Source: Clostridia bacterium
GTDB lineage: Bacteria > Bacillota > Clostridia > Oscillospirales > CAG-272
Length of the DNA: 32,405 bases
Reading direction: 5' to 3'
Assembly: GCA_017624905.1 (NCBI GenBank)
Contig: JAGAMD010000019.1
Coordinates: 1-32,405 of the forward strand
Shown: positions 1 through 9,569 of the stretch, one piece after another
Position numbering within the stretch: the stretch's first letter is position 1
Layout of the letters: the number at the start of each line of letters is the position of its first letter
Notes under the pieces: generated by a model
Databases searched by the model: none
What the model was told of the DNA's origin: nothing
The model's input: the letters and a program-made list of their open reading frames with translations, nothing else
Made by a program: the position numbers and the translations under genes

Positions 1-617
1 CGGCTGGCGACCATGTTGAAACAGAGCTACAAGGCGCAAAGGAACCAACCTTTGAAGAGGATGGTTCAACAGGAGCTTTGGTATGTACAAAATGTGGTGA
101 AACCGTTGAAGAGGCTAAGGTTATTTCTAAGCTTGTAAATGAGGCAGCAAATGCGGTAGTAGGCACAACAGGTGGTTGGGCTATTGATGGTTCAACTGGT
201 TCAACGGATACAAGACCATACCTTAACGATGGAAATATGACCACAGGTATGACAACATATACAGCTCAAGGAACTACAACACATAGCTTAACTTGGTCAA
301 GTGCTGTAACAATTGATACAATTAAGGTTTATTTCAATGGCGACGGAACAGGTAAAACAGTTGGTCATTTCTCTGGTCAGCTTTCAAATACAAATACAGA
401 TACAACAATAACTGTAAAAGTATATGGAGCAGACGGAACAACCATTATTAAGACAGAAGCAATCGCTACTAAGGATCTAACAGAATACACAATAGACCTA
501 GGTGAGGCAAAACAAGTTTCAAAAATTGATCTTGATTGTTATGTAGGCTGGGATGCTAGCAAGGTTGTAAATGTTTGGGAATGCCAAGCTTATAAAACCT
601 ATAAAGCAGAAGAATAA
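1..617 (+). CDS. Secreted protein, discoidin/CBM-like C-terminus (5' end outside window)
   Basis: The reading frame is open from base 3 to the stop at 615-617, so the gene begins upstream of the window. The visible 204 residues start with a short CxxC element (CTKCGETV) followed by a domain of about 145 residues. That domain is rich in Thr, Asn and Gly, with alternating beta-type segments such as SLTWSSAVTIDTIKVYFN and ITVKVYGADG, and it ends in VVNVWECQAY. This pattern fits a jelly-roll F5/8 type C (discoidin, CBM32-like) domain, which in this kind of bacterium usually binds glycans on extracellular proteins. The CxxC element resembles ones in the two other secreted proteins in the window, at 4451 and 29006. 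The catalytic or anchoring part is not visible, so the overall function is unknown. The fold is judged from sequence texture only. Confidence 0.7.
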   Translation, partial: AGDHVETELQGAKEPTFEEDGSTGALVCTKCGETVEEAKVISKLVNEAANAVVGTTGGWAIDGSTGSTDTRPYLNDGNMTTGMTTYTAQGTTTHSLTWSSAVTIDTIKVYFNGDGTGKTVGHFSGQLSNTNTDTTITVKVYGADGTTIIKTEAIATKDLTEYTIDLGEAKQVSKIDLDCYVGWDASKVVNVWECQAYKTYKAEE

Positions 618-624
618 AAACATA

Positions 625-652
625 AAAACGGACACTCCTGTGTCCGTTTTTT
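625..652 (+). terminator. Rho-independent terminator
   Basis: Inverted repeat AACGGACAC-tcct-GTGTCCGTT followed by a run of T, just after the stop codon of the secreted protein. Confidence 0.85.
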
Positions 653-669
653 CTTAATTAGTTATAATA

Positions 670-706
670 AAAGAGGTTGCAAACGCAACCTCTTTGTTTG
701 TTTTTT
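670..706 (+). terminator. Second hairpin terminator
   Basis: An 11-bp stem AAAGAGGTTGC / GCAACCTCTTT (670-680 and 685-695, loop AAAC) is followed by T-rich sequence. It backs up the terminator at 625-652 in a tandem arrangement. Confidence 0.75.
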
Positions 707-741
707 CAGTTTTAAGCAAGTCTGCTTTGAGGGAGCAAATC

Positions 742-777
742 ACAAAAAAGAAAAGTGTACTTTGGGTACACTTTTCT
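742..777 (-). terminator. Terminator of the ABC transporter gene
   Basis: A 12-bp stem AGAAAAGTGTAC (749-760) / GTACACTTTTCT (766-777), with a T run on the minus strand at 743-749. It lies downstream of the minus-strand transporter gene that ends at 869. Confidence 0.8.
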
Positions 778-868
778 ACATTATATTTACTTTGACCACA
801 GAAAAACACAAATTCTATTTATATTTGAGCTTTTTGTTCTGTGCCTACTTATGCGCCCTCGCAACTAT

Positions 869-3800
869 TTACTCGGTTCGTAATGCAATTACAGGATCCT
901 TCTTAGCCGCCACTCTTGATGGAATTAATCCCGCAATAAGTGTTAGACACATACTAATAGCAATTAGTATTACAGCAGGCCAGAAGCCGACTGATGCTCT
1001 TAGCTGCTCGATTCCGGTAAGTGCTCTTAGAATAATATTGATTATTTCGCTTAGTATCAATGTAACACCGATACCAAGTATACCGGAAGCAAATCCTATA
1101 ATAAGCGTTTCTGCGTTGAACACACGTGAAATATCACGTTTTGATGCTCCCATAGCACGGAGAACACCGATTTCCTTTGTTCTTTCTTGTACTGAGATAA
1201 GTGTGATTACACCAATCATAATTGAAGAAACGATAAGTGAAGTAGCTACAAATGCAACAAGCACATATGTGATTGCATCAATGATTGTTGTAATACCTGA
1301 CATCATAAGCTTTAGATAGTCAGTATAGTCAATGCCTTGCTCCTTTACAATTGCAGTAACAATATCCTTGTCCTCAAAGGTTGCTGTATAAATATTTATT
1401 GAGGAAGGAGAAGCTAAATCAACATCGCCAAGATAAGCAAGATTGTCGCTCTTTGTAGAGGTTGAAAACTCTATTGCATTATTAAAGTATACTGCATATG
1501 AGCTTGGTGTATGTGCATTTTGTAGAACTGCAAGTAGTTCCTCATTTGAAAGCTTGATTGAGTCAGTCATTCCCATCATCATTGAAACAATGTCTTGCTG
1601 ACCGGCATTTGCGAAATCAACCACGCCTAAGAACATACCAAGTGCGAAGTTCTTTTTTAGTGTAGCAAAAGCCAATTTGCCCTCAGCTGATGTTATATCA
1701 GTCTTTGATATATCGCTTGAGAGCTTAAGCACAGCTATTTTGCTATCTTGTGGGATTGATTTTAGCATAGGAGTGAGTGATGCTTCAGTGGATGAACGCA
1801 CTGCACTATAAATAAATGTAGCAAATACAGGATATGTTACATCCTTGAAGGCATCTCTTATATATTCCTCAGTGTATTCCGCGTTAGTGTTGTAGGAAAG
1901 AATGAGCTCAATTGCCTTTTCCTTGTCAAATTCGCCATTCTCGTCAAGAGTAGACTTGAGTAGCTTATCAACATCGGAACCGGGCTTTATTGAACTGTTG
2001 TATACATTTAACACTGTAATTTTGTCATATATCTGAGCAAGTGCTTCCTTGTCGCCCTTTTCAATTAAATAATTGAGATACTTAACAATATAATCCTTCT
2101 TAAGACCATTTTCCTTGCTTAGTACAAGATCGGCAATTTGTTCGTCAGTAAGACCTGATTTTTCCTCGTCGGTCAAGGTTGGATTGATAACAGGTTGGAA
2201 TGGAAGACCGGTTAAAACATCAAGCTCGGAGTTTTCTCTTTGAGCCTTTACAGCCTCACAGCTTTCAGCTTGCTCAATAACCTTTTCGGTAAGCATTGAG
2301 GTGTAACCAATAGTGCCCTTGATAATACCACCGTCAACATCGTCCTTTAGTCTAACAACACCCGTAACGCTTAGGTCAATGTATTTGTCCTTGTCATTAT
2401 ATAGAGAGGTTACCTTGTTTTCGTCGTATATATAAGTTCCGCTTGCCTCATCGTAAACATAGAAGTGAGCAGGAATGATAACTCTGTATGTTCTTTTGCA
2501 GATGTCCTCAAACTTCCAAGGACCCTTGTTATCACCGGTAAGTGGCACTTGATTAACAGCTGAATCAATAATTTTGTCAATCTCGGCTTCGCTTAATAGA
2601 CCAAGAGCGTAAAGAGTCAAATCGTCAAGCTCGTTGTTTTCATTTACAACCAGAATAACCTCGTTGTAGCTGTTTGGCCATGAGCCATAGAGTAGATCAT
2701 ATTGATCAGTTACAATATCGCTAATTGGCTTTCCTTCCTTAATTCCGGGGATGAGCTCTTGCCACATTTGAAGTGTCATCATTGAGTTAAATGATCCGCC
2801 GGAGCCGGAAGAGGAGCCCATAGATGACATACTGCCACTGGTTGTTCCGCCAACTGACATTTGAGCCATAACGTATTTAGTAATCATTTTCATCATTAGC
2901 TCGTTTGTGTCAGCCTTTATTATTTCACCATTTGGATTAGTGGTAAAAACAGGAAAGCTCATATCGTAACTATATTGAACTGCGGTAACGGCCTTAGAAA
3001 GCTCGGAGTCTGGATTGTCTAATTCGTTTTCTAGATAAACCTTGAATTTATCCAGTTCATTTTCATTTACGTCAGTATTGGAAAGAGCTGAGAGCATCTC
3101 TGCAATAATTGCATCCTTATAAACTGCATCGTCAACACGGTCATTTGTATTGCTATTTGAGCTGTCGCTTGAACCTGCACCTAAAATTCCTCCGATAAGT
3201 GATGAAAAGTCAACGGTTTCATCCTCAAGAGTTATTGGGTAGGAGGACAATGTGGATTCCTGTACGTGGTTTATATACGCATTTGTACCGTTTGAAACTG
3301 CAAAAATAAGTGCAATACCAATAATACCGATGCTACCTGCAAATGAGGTTAGAATGGTTCTGCCTTTTTTGGTCAGTAGGTTGTTGAGCGATAGCAAAAA
3401 TGCGGTGAAGAAGGACATCGAGGTTTTCTTTGTCTTTCCCTCGTTTTTGTTCTTTTTAGCCGAGGACGTGTCTGTATTTTCACTGTTTTTGTCATTTTCT
3501 ACGGCAATTATAGACGAATCAGCATTTTCCTCGCTGTTTTCAACACGTGGTGCGACGTTTTCTTCCGCTGTGTATGGATTTGAGTCGCTAACTACCTTAC
3601 CGTCAAGTAGGTTGATTATTCTTGTTGAATACTGTTCAGCAAGCTCAGGGTTGTGTGTAACCATAATAACCAAACGGTCATTTGCAATCTCCTTAATAAG
3701 CTCCATAATTTGAACGCTTGTTTCAGAGTCAAGAGCACCGGTTGGTTCATCAGCTAACAAAATATCAGGATCATTTACAAGAGCACGTGCAATAGCAACT

Positions 3801-4246
3801 CTCTGCATTTGTCCGCCTGACATTTGGTTTGGCTTTTTATTTATTTGGTCGCCAAGACCTACCTTGATAAGTGCTTCCTTTGCACGTTCACGTCTTTCTT
3901 TTGATGAAACGCCCGAAAGAGTAAGTGCAAGCTCAACGTTTGATAGAACTGTTTGGTGTGGGATTAGGTTATAGCTTTGGAAAATAAATCCAATAGAATG
4001 GTTTCTGTATGTGTCCCAATCTCTGTCGGTGAAGTTCTTTGTGCTTTTTGCGTTAATCTCAAGGTCGCCATCGGTGTATTTGTCAAGACCACCGATAATG
4101 TTAAGTAGAGTTGTTTTACCACATCCGCTTTGTCCGAGAATGGAAACAAATTCGTTTTCTCTAAACTCAAGAGAAACACCACGGAGTGCGTGTACAACTG
4201 AGTCGCCACTAACATAGTCCTTAGTTATGTTTTTTAACTTAAGCAT
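869..4246 (-). CDS. Fused ABC transporter, ATPase plus FtsX/MacB-type permease, large extracytoplasmic domain
   Basis: The 1125-residue single chain begins with an ABC ATPase of the MacB/LolD type. Walker A is GQSGCGKT at 38-45, the Q-loop is Q90, the signature MSGGQ is at 142-146, Walker B is DILLADE at 161-167 and the H-loop is H198. A charged linker (about 215-285) leads to a first membrane helix at about 297-317. About 665 residues outside the membrane follow, including a Ser/Gly-rich stretch. The C-terminal 140 residues carry three more helices in the FtsX pattern, with the cytoplasmic [15 protein letters not shown] loop. The family moves substrates in the outer leaflet or outside the cell by mechanotransmission, handling peptides, antibiotics or lipoproteins. 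The substrate here is unknown. The ribosome binding site AAGGAA lies about 6 nt before the ATG. No two-component system is adjacent, unlike many Bce-type transporters. Confidence 0.85.
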   Translation of the reverse strand: MLKLKNITKDYVSGDSVVHALRGVSLEFRENEFVSILGQSGCGKTTLLNIIGGLDKYTDGDLEINAKSTKNFTDRDWDTYRNHSIGFIFQSYNLIPHQTVLSNVELALTLSGVSSKERRERAKEALIKVGLGDQINKKPNQMSGGQMQRVAIARALVNDPDILLADEPTGALDSETSVQIMELIKEIANDRLVIMVTHNPELAEQYSTRIINLLDGKVVSDSNPYTAEENVAPRVENSEENADSSIIAVENDKNSENTDTSSAKKNKNEGKTKKTSMSFFTAFLLSLNNLLTKKGRTILTSFAGSIGIIGIALIFAVSNGTNAYINHVQESTLSSYPITLEDETVDFSSLIGGILGAGSSDSSNSNTNDRVDDAVYKDAIIAEMLSALSNTDVNENELDKFKVYLENELDNPDSELSKAVTAVQYSYDMSFPVFTTNPNGEIIKADTNELMMKMITKYVMAQMSVGGTTSGSMSSMGSSSGSGGSFNSMMTLQMWQELIPGIKEGKPISDIVTDQYDLLYGSWPNSYNEVILVVNENNELDDLTLYALGLLSEAEIDKIIDSAVNQVPLTGDNKGPWKFEDICKRTYRVIIPAHFYVYDEASGTYIYDENKVTSLYNDKDKYIDLSVTGVVRLKDDVDGGIIKGTIGYTSMLTEKVIEQAESCEAVKAQRENSELDVLTGLPFQPVINPTLTDEEKSGLTDEQIADLVLSKENGLKKDYIVKYLNYLIEKGDKEALAQIYDKITVLNVYNSSIKPGSDVDKLLKSTLDENGEFDKEKAIELILSYNTNAEYTEEYIRDAFKDVTYPVFATFIYSAVRSSTEASLTPMLKSIPQDSKIAVLKLSSDISKTDITSAEGKLAFATLKKNFALGMFLGVVDFANAGQQDIVSMMMGMTDSIKLSNEELLAVLQNAHTPSSYAVYFNNAIEFSTSTKSDNLAYLGDVDLASPSSINIYTATFEDKDIVTAIVKEQGIDYTDYLKLMMSGITTIIDAITYVLVAFVATSLIVSSIMIGVITLISVQERTKEIGVLRAMGASKRDISRVFNAETLIIGFASGILGIGVTLILSEIINIILRALTGIEQLRASVGFWPAVILIAISMCLTLIAGLIPSRVAAKKDPVIALRTE

Positions 4247-4315
4247 TGATTTTCCTTTCTTCTGAAAAATGCAAAAAAATAAGCAATTTTGAATTAATGA
4301 TAAATTAATAATATT

Positions 4316-4344
4316 ATTGTAAAACTTTCTATTTTTAATGTCAA
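4316..4344 (-). promoter_or_regulatory. Promoter of the ABC transporter gene
   Basis: On the minus strand, TTGACA (4344-4339), a 17-nt spacer and TACAAT (4321-4316). This is close to consensus for the main sigma factor and lies about 70 nt upstream of the start codon. Confidence 0.75.
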
Positions 4345-4389
4345 TATTTTAATATTAAATTTCACATAATTTTCACATAAAAATTATGC

Positions 4390-4418
4390 TTGATTATGCT
4401 ATCAAATTATGGTATTAT
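4390..4418 (+). promoter_or_regulatory. Promoter of the polysaccharide deacetylase gene
   Basis: TTGATT (4390-4395), 17-nt spacer ending in ATGG, TATTAT (4413-4418); TGG gives an extended -10. AAAGGAG at 4438-4444 precedes the ATG by 6 nt. Confidence 0.7.
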
Positions 4419-4450
4419 ATATTTATGAAATATTATTAAAGGAGTAAGCT

Positions 4451-5923
4451 ATGAAAAAGCTCGTATCAATTCTTTTGTTGGTATTTATGCTGTTTGGATT
4501 GTGCTCTTGCTCATCCTTGATTTCCGGCATTGTTGGTGGTAACAATAATTCGGAAACAAGCTCAAACACAGGCTCAAGCACAAATAGTGGCACATCTAAC
4601 ACCAACACAGAATCAAACACAAACTCAAACACTCAAACAAACACCACTACAAACACAGGTACATACGTGCCACCAATACTTGACCATGATACAATCAAGT
4701 ACGAGGCTAAGTACACAAACAACAAAAAAACAAATATTAAATACGGCTCATACACAGTTAAAGCACCGATAATAACAGAATATTATAACGACTATGAGGC
4801 AGCCGTTTCAATGACCTTCGATGATGGTGCCGATGTTGCTGCAGCTCAGGTTGCATCAAATATTATGGCTCAATATGGCATAAGAGGAACTCTTATGGTA
4901 AATATTGCCTCAATCCAAGGTAATGTTTCACAATGGCAAAACGTTGTAAAGCAAGGTGTTCTTGATATAGGCTCTCACGGTTGGGATCACCTTGATCCAA
5001 GCACAATTGCCACTGACCAATTGGAACACGAGATTAAAGACTCCTTTGATTATTTACACGAATATTTTCCAAACGAAAATCCACTTACATATGCAACACC
5101 ACTTTCTCATATTACAGATGAATACGAGGATTATCTAATTTACTGTGGATTCATTGCTAACCGTTTGGAAACAGGTGGAAAGATAATTGCTCCAAGCGAT
5201 ACTGACATCAATATGCATCGTCTTGGTGCTGCCAGAATTGACGTAGCTTACAAGCCATCACAGGTGCAAATCAATGTAGCAGATGCAATTTCCAGAGGCG
5301 ATTGGTTTATTGAGCTTTATCACAATATAAGAGATAGCTCACATTCAACCGACTTGCCCGCTGCTGACTTCGAGGCACATTGCCAGTGGCTATACAATAA
5401 CTATAATGGCAAGGTTTGGTTTGGCTCATACGATGACGTTGCAAAATATGTTGCACAATATCAAACAGCAACAATTGAATATAAGGCTTGTGATAACGAG
5501 TCAATGACATTTATGGCAAAGGTTGATAAAAACTACGGTCAAGAAATGACACTAAAGATTTATATGCCATTCTTTATTGATTCAGCATACGCAATTATAA
5601 ACGGTGAGGAAATTTACCTAACTGTTGAAAAAGAGCCTAACACAAGAGTTGTGTATATCAACACAGAGCTTAGTGAAGAAGGAACAGAAATTAAAATTAT
5701 GATGGGTGGTAACGATAAGTACTTCAACAACTGTAACCACACATATGTTAAGCAAGAGGAATTTGACGCAACAGAAACAGAGTTTGGCTACACAGTAATG
5801 ATTTGTACAGGCTGTGCACACACATATGTTTCAAGCTACACAGATAAAACTGCAAGCTCAGTTTCACCTACAAGTACAGAGATAAGCACACCTGTTGCTA
5901 TCGTTCCAAGCAAAGAACAATAA
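4451..5923 (+). CDS. Polysaccharide deacetylase (NodB-type) lipoprotein
   Basis: The 490-residue protein starts with a lipoprotein signal peptide. Its lipobox LCSC puts the lipidated Cys at residue 20, so it should be anchored outside the membrane. An Asn/Ser/Thr-rich linker of about 45 residues follows. The catalytic domain shows the carbohydrate esterase 4 motif TFDDG (122-126; D124 and D125 are the expected base and metal ligand) and SHGWDH, where H176 and H180 are the expected metal-binding His pair. The family removes acetyl groups from chitin, peptidoglycan or xylan; the substrate cannot be told here. The C-terminal part has a beta-rich segment and a CNHTY...CTGCAHTY zinc-ribbon-like element near 425-465. 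The run of AACAC repeats in the linker is low-complexity coding sequence. Confidence 0.88.
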   Translation: MKKLVSILLLVFMLFGLCSCSSLISGIVGGNNNSETSSNTGSSTNSGTSNTNTESNTNSNTQTNTTTNTGTYVPPILDHDTIKYEAKYTNNKKTNIKYGSYTVKAPIITEYYNDYEAAVSMTFDDGADVAAAQVASNIMAQYGIRGTLMVNIASIQGNVSQWQNVVKQGVLDIGSHGWDHLDPSTIATDQLEHEIKDSFDYLHEYFPNENPLTYATPLSHITDEYEDYLIYCGFIANRLETGGKIIAPSDTDINMHRLGAARIDVAYKPSQVQINVADAISRGDWFIELYHNIRDSSHSTDLPAADFEAHCQWLYNNYNGKVWFGSYDDVAKYVAQYQTATIEYKACDNESMTFMAKVDKNYGQEMTLKIYMPFFIDSAYAIINGEEIYLTVEKEPNTRVVYINTELSEEGTEIKIMMGGNDKYFNNCNHTYVKQEEFDATETEFGYTVMICTGCAHTYVSSYTDKTASSVSPTSTEISTPVAIVPSKEQ

Positions 5924-5925
5924 AA

Positions 5926-5957
5926 TAAAAAAGCAGACCTAAACAGTCTGCTTTTTA
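5926..5957 (+). terminator. Terminator of the deacetylase gene
   Basis: Stem AAAAGCAGAC (about 5928-5936) / GTCTGCTTTT (5946-5955) immediately after the stop codon, with A-rich and T-rich flanks that could act in both directions. Confidence 0.8.
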
Positions 5958-6011
5958 AATTCAATAACATATGAACATATGAGCATAATATAATTTTACA
6001 CACAGGCAAAC

Positions 6012-6038
6012 AAAAAGCCCCGATTTCTCGGAGCTTTT
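6012..6038 (-). terminator. Terminator of the PEPCK gene
   Basis: Imperfect stem AAAAGC-C-CCGA / TCGG-A-GCTTTT, with a T run on the minus strand, starting 8 nt after the PEPCK stop. Confidence 0.7.
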
Positions 6039-6045
6039 ATTTTGA

Positions 6046-7851
6046 TTATTTATTGAGTCTAGCCTCAAGAGCTGCAAGCTCCTTGTACATAGTAGCAGGA
6101 ACTCTGTCGCCAACCTGTTGATAGAATGCTTTAATGTTTTCAACATCCTCAAGCCATGAAGCCTTATCAACGGAAAGAAGTCCTTCGATTGTATCAACGT
6201 CGATATCAAGACCATCAATGTTGATGTCCTTAGCATATGGAACGTAACCGATAGCTGTTTCTCTTGCGTCAACCTTGTCCTCGCATCTTTGGAGAATCCA
6301 GTCAAGAACTCTCATGTTGTCGCCAAAGCCAGGCCAAATGAAATGTCCTTCGTCGTCTGTACGGAACCAGTTAACGTGGAAAATCTTTGGAGCGTTAGGA
6401 ATCTTGTTACCCATATCGAGCCAATGTTGGAAGTAGTCTCCCATATTGTAGCCAACGAATGGACGCATAGCCATTGGGTCACGACGAACTACGCCAACTG
6501 CACCTGCAGCTGCAGCAGTTGTTTCGGAAGCCATAATTGAACCAACGAATGAGCCGTGTTGCCAACCGAATGATTGATATACAAGTGGAGCTGTCTTTGC
6601 GCGACGACCACCGAATACGATAGCAGAAATTGGAACACCTGCAGGATTGTCAAATTCCTTAGAAATGCATGGACAGTTCTTTGCAAGTGCTGTAAATCTT
6701 GAGTTAGGATGAGCAGCTGAAGTATTAACCTTATCCTTCTTGTCATACTTAGCCTTATCCCACTTTTCGCCCTTCCAGTTGATGCAGTTGTCAGGAGCAT
6801 TGTCGTTAAGACCTTCCCACCAAACTGTGTTATCATCAAGCACATGACCAACGTTTGTAAAGATTGTATCTCTCATTGTTGTAGCAAGAGCATTTGGATT
6901 TGACTTCTCGTTAGTACCGGGAGCAACACCGAAGAAGCCGTTTTCAGGGTTGATAGCCCATAGACGTCCGTCCTTACCAACGCGGAGCCAAGCGATATCG
7001 TCGCCTACGCACCATACCTTGTAGCCCTTTTCAGTATATGTCTTTGGTGGAATAAGCATAGCAAGGTTTGTCTTACCACAAGCAGATGGGAAAGCAGCAG
7101 ATATGTACTTTGTTTCACCATTTGGATATTCAACACCGAGAATAAGCATATGCTCAGCCATCCAACCCTCTTTACGTCCAAGGTAGGAGGCAATTCTAAG
7201 TGCAAAGCACTTCTTACCAAGAAGAACGTTTCCGCCGTAACCGGAGTTAACTGACCAGATTGTGTTGTCCTCAGGGAAGTGGCAGATATAACGATTGTCC
7301 TCGTCGATATCCTTTCTTGCGTGTAGACCCTTAATAAAGCCTTCGCCATCGCCCATAGCCTCAGCAACAGCCTTGCCGGCTCTTGTCATAATAAGCATAT
7401 TAAGTACAACGTAGATTGAGTCTGTAAGCTCAATACCGTATTTAGCAAAGTCAGAGCCAACTTGACCCATAGCGTAAGGAATAACGTACATTGTACGGCC
7501 CTTGTATGAGTTCTTGTATAGCTTAGAAAGCTTTGCATAGCATTCTTGTGGATCCATCCAGTTGTTGATGTTTCCGGCATCTTCCTTTGTTCTTGTACAA
7601 ATAAATGTTCTACCCTCTACACGAGCAACGTCGTTGATAGCTGTACGGTGTAGGTAGCAGTTAGGAAGAATTTCCTCATTTAGCTTTTCAAGCTCACCTG
7701 TTGAGCAAGCCTCGTCCTTTAAAGCTTGTGTTTGCTCCTCAGAGCCATCAATCCAAACAATCTTGTCAGGATTAACCATCTCAGCCATTTCCTCAATCCA
7801 GTCAAGGATTAGCTTAGAATCAGTAAGAGCTTTGTTTTCAAATTTAAGCAT
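6046..7851 (-). CDS. pckG: Phosphoenolpyruvate carboxykinase, GTP-type
   Basis: The enzyme interconverts oxaloacetate + GTP and phosphoenolpyruvate + GDP + CO2. The 601-residue length fits the GTP family (about 600-620) rather than the ATP family (about 530). The P-loop FPSACGKTNLAM carries the reactive Cys at 258, and the second nucleotide/metal motif GDDIAWLR follows. The start was placed at MLKFENKAL because AAAGAGG lies 10 nt upstream. The open frame continues 21 codons further up, but those codons are AT-rich and overlap the promoter. In clostridia with this enzyme it often works in the carboxylating direction towards malate and fumarate. With the fumarase at 15511, that suggests a C4 branch, which is inference. 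The gene is monocistronic, with its own promoter and terminator. Confidence 0.96.
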   Translation of the reverse strand: MLKFENKALTDSKLILDWIEEMAEMVNPDKIVWIDGSEEQTQALKDEACSTGELEKLNEEILPNCYLHRTAINDVARVEGRTFICTRTKEDAGNINNWMDPQECYAKLSKLYKNSYKGRTMYVIPYAMGQVGSDFAKYGIELTDSIYVVLNMLIMTRAGKAVAEAMGDGEGFIKGLHARKDIDEDNRYICHFPEDNTIWSVNSGYGGNVLLGKKCFALRIASYLGRKEGWMAEHMLILGVEYPNGETKYISAAFPSACGKTNLAMLIPPKTYTEKGYKVWCVGDDIAWLRVGKDGRLWAINPENGFFGVAPGTNEKSNPNALATTMRDTIFTNVGHVLDDNTVWWEGLNDNAPDNCINWKGEKWDKAKYDKKDKVNTSAAHPNSRFTALAKNCPCISKEFDNPAGVPISAIVFGGRRAKTAPLVYQSFGWQHGSFVGSIMASETTAAAAGAVGVVRRDPMAMRPFVGYNMGDYFQHWLDMGNKIPNAPKIFHVNWFRTDDEGHFIWPGFGDNMRVLDWILQRCEDKVDARETAIGYVPYAKDINIDGLDIDVDTIEGLLSVDKASWLEDVENIKAFYQQVGDRVPATMYKELAALEARLNK

Positions 7852-7915
7852 TCGATATATACCTCTTTCAATAGAATTAACAAAATAAAAGTTAAACCAA
7901 AATTTAACCACCATA

Positions 7916-7945
7916 ATTATATCACAAAGTGAAATCTGTTTGCAA
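7916..7945 (-). promoter_or_regulatory. Promoter of the PEPCK gene
   Basis: On the minus strand, TTGCAA (7945-7940), an 18-nt spacer and a consensus TATAAT (7921-7916), giving a leader of about 60 nt. Confidence 0.6.
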
Positions 7946-7989
7946 TATATAAATGCAATATTTTAAAGAAAAAACACCTATTTTTTAAG

Positions 7990-8967
7990 TTATTTTAATA
8001 TATCGATAATTCTTTGGCTCAAAACGTCCTTTTCCTTTGGATGTATGTCGATATTATCGCACACATCACGGCAAATTACAGTATCAACAAATGGGATTTC
8101 ATTTTGCGCTCGTAACTGCTCAGCTTGTATTTTTTGCCAAGCATAGCCAGCTCTATCTAAATGGTCCGCTAACTGAATTATCACAAAGCGCATATTGTCG
8201 TTTTTAAACTCGCGTCTCCACGAAGAGATAAGCGCACGTAAAAACTCAAGATAGATATTTGATTCGTCAACGCTTGCGTTGCTCTCGCCTTGATACCAAA
8301 GCACCGTATTAAATGCAAATGGTATAATCTTTTCCATCATATGCTCCCAAAGAACTCCGTCATCGTTCCAAATAGGGAACCACTCGTGGTCTGCAAAGCG
8401 GTTTTCTATTTTAAATTCAGGAACTAAAGCATCCACTCGTGGCATCCAGCTTTGAATAACAGATGCACCTTGATAGCAAGCGATAAGACCGATTTTACGC
8501 TCAGCCTTTGCCAGTCCCTGTGCTACGTAATATCCGATTGCGCTGAAATTCGGCGCATTTTTCACTGTAAGAGGAATCCATCCGTCACGGCTTGAAAATG
8601 ATTCACCCGATTCCATGCGATCAACGGTAAATAAGCGCACGTTGTCGTTTGCTTTATAGTTTTCTTTTTCTTCGCTTGATTCTCTTAATTTAAACTGCAT
8701 ATTTGACTGACCGCCAAGTAAAATAACGTCACCGAAATATACGTTTTTAAGGGTGAAAAACGTTTTGTCAAGCTCAACTAAAATATCGTAAGGGCCACCG
8801 TAGTTAAATGGCTCAAATTCGATAAGCCACTGACCGTTTGCCACACTTTCTCGTCTTTCACCGTTAAGGGTGATTGCAACAGTGCCATAGCCACAGCCAA
8901 AAAATCTGACAGGCTTCTTTGCCTGCATAATCATATCACTTGCAAAAATAGGATTTAAAGTAACCAT
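7990..8967 (-). CDS. Sialate O-acetylesterase-like carbohydrate esterase (SASA/SGNH)
   Basis: This 325-residue serine esterase removes O-acetyl groups from glycans such as sialic acid or acetylated hemicellulose oligomers. Visible landmarks are a beta-rich N-terminal region ending in NGQWLIEFEPFNYGGPY, then the nucleophile block GGQSNM (S88), the block WYQGESN, and D-x-H at D307/H309 completing the triad. All are standard for the SASA family. It lacks a signal peptide, so it should be cytoplasmic and act on imported oligosaccharides. At 325 residues it is shorter than many family members (450-600), which often carry an extra inserted domain. TAGGAG lies 7 nt before the ATG. The acetylated substrate cannot be read from sequence. 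Confidence 0.85.
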   Translation of the reverse strand: MVTLNPIFASDMIMQAKKPVRFFGCGYGTVAITLNGERRESVANGQWLIEFEPFNYGGPYDILVELDKTFFTLKNVYFGDVILLGGQSNMQFKLRESSEEKENYKANDNVRLFTVDRMESGESFSSRDGWIPLTVKNAPNFSAIGYYVAQGLAKAERKIGLIACYQGASVIQSWMPRVDALVPEFKIENRFADHEWFPIWNDDGVLWEHMMEKIIPFAFNTVLWYQGESNASVDESNIYLEFLRALISSWRREFKNDNMRFVIIQLADHLDRAGYAWQKIQAEQLRAQNEIPFVDTVICRDVCDNIDIHPKEKDVLSQRIIDILK

Positions 8968-9012
8968 AAAACGCTCCTAAATAAAATTATATTACTATTT
9001 TATCACAAACCA

Positions 9013-9041
9013 TTTAAAAATCCAACAAAAAATGGTAAAAT
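9013..9041 (+). promoter_or_regulatory. Possible promoter of the CYTH gene
   Basis: TTTAAA (9013-9018), 17-nt spacer ending in ATGG, TAAAAT (9036-9041). The -35 is weak but TGG makes an extended -10. Confidence 0.45.
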
Positions 9042-9058
9042 AATATAGAGGTGATTAT

Positions 9059-9502
9059 ATGGAAATTGAAAGAAAGTTTTTAGTTGGTGAGTTGCCCCAA
9101 TTAGATGGCTATTTACATAGTGAAATTGTCCAAGGCTATGTCAGCTTTTCCCCAGAAATAAGAGTCCGTCAGCTTGATGATAAATACTATCGCACCGAAA
9201 AGGGCGAGGGAATGATTATTCGTGAGGAAAACGAATGGGAAATTGATAAGGAAGCTGCCGAGAAAATGTTCAAGGAGGTTAAAACAAACCTTATTGAAAA
9301 AACGAGATATTATATTCCATATAATAAATATGTAATTGAGCTTGATATTTATAAAGGCATTTTCAAGGGACTTATTGTTGCTGAGGTTGAGTTTGAAAGT
9401 ATGGAGGAGGCACAAGCCTTCACCCCTCCCGATTGGTTTATAGAGGATATAAGCGAAAAAAGAGAATACAGAAACAAAATTTTGGCATTAAAAACCCGTT
9501 AA
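9059..9502 (+). CDS. CYTH-domain phosphatase/cyclase family protein
   Basis: This 147-residue single-domain protein opens with the CYTH signature MEIERKF, the ExExK motif at E2, E4 and K6. Further alternating charged strands (RVRQLDDKYYRTEKGEG, YVIELDIYKG, VAEVEFESMEEA) should form the triphosphate tunnel. The CYTH superfamily includes class IV adenylyl cyclase, thiamine triphosphatase and inorganic triphosphatase. Small bacterial stand-alone members are most often triphosphatases, so that is the more likely activity, though sequence alone does not settle it. AGAGGTGA precedes the ATG. A separate strong promoter follows it, so it is probably not obligatorily co-transcribed with tyrS. Confidence 0.88.
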   Translation: MEIERKFLVGELPQLDGYLHSEIVQGYVSFSPEIRVRQLDDKYYRTEKGEGMIIREENEWEIDKEAAEKMFKEVKTNLIEKTRYYIPYNKYVIELDIYKGIFKGLIVAEVEFESMEEAQAFTPPDWFIEDISEKREYRNKILALKTR

Positions 9503-9505
9503 CTA

Positions 9506-9534
9506 TTGACAAAAAGACTTTAGTTTGCTAAAAT
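9506..9534 (+). promoter_or_regulatory. Promoter of tyrS
   Basis: Consensus TTGACA (9506-9511), 17-nt spacer, TAAAAT (9529-9534). It lies only about 35 nt before the start codon, so there is no room for a T-box leader. Confidence 0.8.
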
Positions 9535-9569
9535 TATCAATATTATAGTACATCATAACGAGGTATAAA

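Noticed and set aside
762-1319. 185-codon plus-strand open frame
   Set aside because: It lies antisense to the ABC transporter's conserved FtsX region, has no ribosome binding site and starts inside the minus-strand terminator.
4530-4772. Second open frame inside the deacetylase linker
   Set aside because: It is a frame shadow of the low-complexity AACAC-rich linker.
9503-9569. T-box leader expected for tyrS
   Set aside because: The promoter is only about 35 nt from the start codon, so there is no space for specifier and antiterminator structures.
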